DNA of 64,000 bases. Origin: Streptomyces sp. NBC_01478 (GTDB lineage Bacteria; Actinomycetota; Actinomycetes; Streptomycetales; Streptomycetaceae). Of this stretch, positions 61,424 through 64,000 are shown piece by piece. A program made the position numbers and the translations under genes. The stretch lies in contig NZ_CP109444.1 of NCBI RefSeq assembly GCF_036227225.1, positions 9,901,501 to 9,965,500 of the forward strand, read 5' to 3'. Position 1 is the stretch's first letter, and every line of letters begins with the position of its first letter. The notes under the pieces are model-generated. The model was not told the DNA's origin, did not search any database, and worked only from the letters and a program-made list of their open reading frames with translations.

Positions 61424-62731
61424 ATGAGTGAACTGATCAGCGCCGTCGACGCGGTCGACGTACGGTTCCCGACCTCTCTGGAACTCGACGGCTCCGACGC
61501 GATGAACCCCGAACCCGACTACTCGGCCGCCTATGTGACGATCCGTACGAGCGGCGGCGACGAGGGTTACGGGCTCGCCTTCACCGTGGGGCGCGGCAAC
61601 GACGTGGAAGTCGCCGCCGTACGTGCGCTGGCCCCGCTGGTGGTCGGTCTCTCGGTGGAAGAGGTACTGAACGACCTCGGCGGTTTCTCCCGGCGGCTGA
61701 CCGGCGACAGCCAACTGCGCTGGCTGGGCCCGGAGAAGGGGGCCATCCACATGGCCGCCGCGGCGATCGTGAACGCCGTGTGGGACCTGTACGGCCGCCG
61801 TACGGGGAAGCCGGTCTGGCAGTTGCTGGCCGAACTGTCACCGGAGCAGCTCGTCGACCTGGTCGACTTCCGCTATCTGCAGGACGCGCTGACCCGCGAT
61901 GAGGCCCTGGACATCCTGCGCCGCGCCGAACCGGGCCGCGCCGAACGCGCCGCGCACCTGCTGGAGCACGGATATCCGGCGTACACGACGACACCCGGCT
62001 GGCTCGGCTACGACGACGAGAAGCTGGTGCGGCTGTCGAAGGAGGCGGTCGCCGACGGGTTCTCCCAGATCAAGCTGAAGGTCGGCGCCGACCGCGCGGA
62101 CGACGAGCGCCGGATGCGGCTGGCTCGCGAGGCGGTCGGCCCGGACATCAGGATCGCCGTCGACGCCAACCAGGCGTGGGGCGTCCAGCAGGCCATCGAC
62201 TGGATGCGGGCGCTGGTGCCCTACGACCCGTACTGGATCGAGGAACCCACCTCCCCCGACGACATCCTCGGCCACGCCGCCATCCGCAAGGCGCTGGCGC
62301 CCGTGAAGGTGGCCACCGGCGAGCACACCCACAACCAGGTGATGTTCAAGCAGCTGCTCCAGGCCGGCTCGCTCGACATCCTCCAGATGGACGCGAGCCG
62401 CACCGCGGGCGTCACCGAGAACGTCGCCGTCCTGCTGCTGGCCGCCAAGTTCGGCGTCCCGGTCTGCCCGCACGCCGGCGGGGTCGGCCTGTGCGAGATG
62501 GTGCAGCACCTGGCGATGTTCGACTACGTCGCCGTCAGCGGCACCACCGAGAACCGCGTGATCGAGTACGTCGACCATCTGCACGAGCACTTCACCGATC
62601 CCGTACGAATCCGGGAAGGCCACTACCTCGCGCCGACCGCCCCCGGTATCAGCGCCGAACTGCACCCGGACTCCGTGGCGGCCCACCGCTATCCCGAGGG
62701 CCCGGTGTGGGAAGCGAAGGCCGCGACATGA
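61424..62731 (+). CDS. L-fuconate dehydratase
   Basis: This is a 435-residue enolase-superfamily enzyme that dehydrates L-fuconate to 2-keto-3-deoxy-L-fuconate. The N-terminus [17 protein letters not shown] and the segment [14 protein letters not shown] are near-identical in plan to characterised FucD proteins. The catalytic KxK is in IKLKVG, metal ligands lie in [15 protein letters not shown] and TGEHTHN, and the general-acid/base His in [14 protein letters not shown] 61424 is the probable start (61412 is possible). Its stop overlaps the next gene as ATGA. Confidence 0.92.
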   Translation: MSELISAVDAVDVRFPTSLELDGSDAMNPEPDYSAAYVTIRTSGGDEGYGLAFTVGRGNDVEVAAVRALAPLVVGLSVEEVLNDLGGFSRRLTGDSQLRWLGPEKGAIHMAAAAIVNAVWDLYGRRTGKPVWQLLAELSPEQLVDLVDFRYLQDALTRDEALDILRRAEPGRAERAAHLLEHGYPAYTTTPGWLGYDDEKLVRLSKEAVADGFSQIKLKVGADRADDERRMRLAREAVGPDIRIAVDANQAWGVQQAIDWMRALVPYDPYWIEEPTSPDDILGHAAIRKALAPVKVATGEHTHNQVMFKQLLQAGSLDILQMDASRTAGVTENVAVLLLAAKFGVPVCPHAGGVGLCEMVQHLAMFDYVAVSGTTENRVIEYVDHLHEHFTDPVRIREGHYLAPTAPGISAELHPDSVAAHRYPEGPVWEAKAAT

Positions 62732-63486
62732 GCACGGACGAGTTCGCCGGGCTGACCGCGCTGGTCACCGGTGGCGCCTCCGGCATCGGCCTGGCCACCG
62801 CTCAGTTGCTCGCCGCACGTGGGGCGCGCGTGGCCTGCCTCGATCTCAAGCCGGGCGACGTGCCCGAACCCCTCATCGGCATACAGGCCGACGTGTCGGA
62901 CGAAACCGGCGTACGAACGGCCGTCGGGGAGGCCGCCCGCAGGCTCGGGGGCATCGACATCCTCGTCAACAACGCGGGGATCGGCGCCCAGGGCACGATC
63001 GAGGACAACACCGACGACGAGTGGCGTCGCGTCTTCGAGGTCAACGTCTTCGGCATGGTGCGGGTGACCCGTGCCGCGCTGCCGCACCTGCGGCGCTCGC
63101 ACAGCGCGGCCGTCGTCAACACCTGCTCCATCGCGGCCACGGCGGGGCTGCCCGACCGGGCCCTGTACTCGGCCACGAAGGGCGCCGTCCTCTCTCTCAC
63201 CCGGGCGACCGCCGCCGACCTCGTGCACTCCGGAATCCGCGTCAACTGCGTCAATCCCGGTACCGCCGACACCCCCTGGGTCGGGCGCCTGCTGGACAGC
63301 GCCGCCGACCCCGAGGCCGAACGCGCCGCCCTGAACGCCCGTCAGCCCATGGGCCGCCTGGTCAGCGCGGAAGAGGTCGCCGCGGCCATCGCCTACCTGG
63401 CGAGCCCGCTCTCCGGCTCCACCACCGGCACCGATCTCGCCGTCGACGGCGGCATGCACGGACTGCGGATCCGCCCGCAGGCCTGA
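62728..63486 (+). CDS. SDR oxidoreductase, probable 2-keto-3-deoxy-L-fuconate dehydrogenase
   Basis: This is a 252-residue classical short-chain dehydrogenase with [12 protein letters not shown], catalytic Ser in NTCSIAA and the active-site pair in YSATK. In the fucose route it oxidises C4 of 2-keto-3-deoxy-L-fuconate to the 2,4-diketo acid that the hydrolase cleaves. It is translationally coupled to the dehydratase gene. Function assigned by family plus context. Confidence 0.87.
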   Translation: MSTDEFAGLTALVTGGASGIGLATAQLLAARGARVACLDLKPGDVPEPLIGIQADVSDETGVRTAVGEAARRLGGIDILVNNAGIGAQGTIEDNTDDEWRRVFEVNVFGMVRVTRAALPHLRRSHSAAVVNTCSIAATAGLPDRALYSATKGAVLSLTRATAADLVHSGIRVNCVNPGTADTPWVGRLLDSAADPEAERAALNARQPMGRLVSAEEVAAAIAYLASPLSGSTTGTDLAVDGGMHGLRIRPQA

Positions 63487-63554
63487 CAACGGTTGTCCGG
63501 CACACCGCACCAGCAACCCGTTCCCACCCCGGTGAGGAGATGGAGAAGCTGTTG

Positions 63555-64000
63555 TCACTCCGGAGGTGAGGACTGTGCGACGGCGGCTACCCGGGCTGTG
63601 CGGGGCTCACCGAAGGACGGGAACTCCTGCATCAACAGGGGGAGCGTTGATGTGGTCGTCGCGAGGTTGACGGCGTAGAAGTACTCGTTCTCCGCGGCCT
63701 CCAGCACCTCGCCCTGCACCTCCTGGAGGAACGAGCGGATCATCCACACGGCAAGCGGGAGGTTCGCGCGCAGGTGCGGGTGCTGGGCGACCACGTAGAT
63801 CGGGATGATGCCTGCGGCGACGGGCGTCATCTTGGTGCTGATGAAGAAGAACAGCACGTCGAGCGTCCTACGGACCGGCCGTACCGACAGGGCGTACGCA
63901 GTTGGCGTGGCCGGCAGAAGTACCAGGACCGTCGAGGCCACCGCGACGACGATCGAGTTGCCCGCGTACGCCCAGAAAGTCTGCCTGGAACGTGTTTCGC
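63555..64000 (-). pseudogene. Sugar ABC transporter permease (MalG-like) with internal deletions, 5' end outside window
   Basis: The visible C-terminal part reads as a binding-protein-dependent permease (NSIVVAVASTVLVLLPATPTAYAL, FFFISTKMTPVAAGIIPIYVVAQ, NLPLAVWMIRSFLQEV). Against the usual plan, about 15-20 residues are missing before NLPLAVW, and the cytoplasmic EAA loop jumps straight from LEAA to NEYFYAVNLATTT. The end is also shortened. The frame stays open but the loss of the EAA loop would prevent coupling to an ATPase. It was probably a polyol or sugar importer and is now non-functional. Confidence 0.7.

Overview
The window is high-GC actinobacterial chromosome, almost certainly Streptomyces. 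The evidence is strong third-position GC, frequent GTG/TTG starts, ATGA/GTGA stop-start overlaps, a complete hopanoid cluster of the Streptomyces type, a conservon (cvn) signalling operon, and the remnant of an integrative element beside a tRNA-Pro gene.

Layout. 1-1.8 kb: a truncated cation diffusion facilitator gene and a galE-like epimerase. 2.07-9.18 kb: a tightly overlapping operon with two CDP-alcohol phosphatidyltransferases, a sugar/choline-type cytidylyltransferase, a glycerol-1-phosphate-dehydrogenase-like enzyme, a family-2 glycosyltransferase and a TagG/TagH-type ABC exporter. It looks like an uncharacterised route to an exported phosphodiester-linked glycolipid or polymer. 9.5-22.4 kb: hopanoid biosynthesis (hpnC, hpnD, hpnE, a polyprenyl diphosphate synthase, shc, hpnG, hpnH, hpnO) with ispG and dxs supplying precursor, followed by a cupin regulator and a 41-residue membrane protein. 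23-33 kb: a tyrosine phosphatase, an alpha-galactosidase, a c-di-AMP (ydaO-type) riboswitch ahead of a LysM/M23 cell-wall hydrolase, an SGNH hydrolase, a TetR/amino-acid dehydrogenase pair and a metallo-beta-lactamase-fold enzyme. 33.2-37.6 kb: conservon cvnABCD plus a GAF protein.

37.6-42.7 kb: a TetR regulator, three identical 172-bp tandem repeats, an MFS exporter, a muconolactone-isomerase-like protein, a LysR regulator and an SDR/NTF2-like pair. Two pairs of matching operators appear to tie this block together. 42.8-51.4 kb: threonine catabolism (tdh-kbl), regulators, small enzymes, an MFS exporter and a split transketolase.

51.5-53.4 kb: tRNA-Pro(GGG), a frameshifted tyrosine integrase and a multiply frameshifted DUF2637-like transfer gene, i.e. 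a decayed integrative element. Abutting it, 53.1-63.5 kb holds larE-larC-larB-larA (nickel-pincer cofactor synthesis and lactate racemase) in one overlapping operon with a non-phosphorylative L-fucose pathway (aldose dehydrogenase, lactonase, diketo-hydrolase). A GntR regulator and divergent L-fuconate dehydratase and dehydrogenase genes complete the set. The pathway should end in pyruvate plus L-lactate, which gives the racemase an obvious substrate. The last 450 bp contain a deletion-riddled sugar ABC permease. Operator, promoter and terminator calls are by eye; none was tested computationally.
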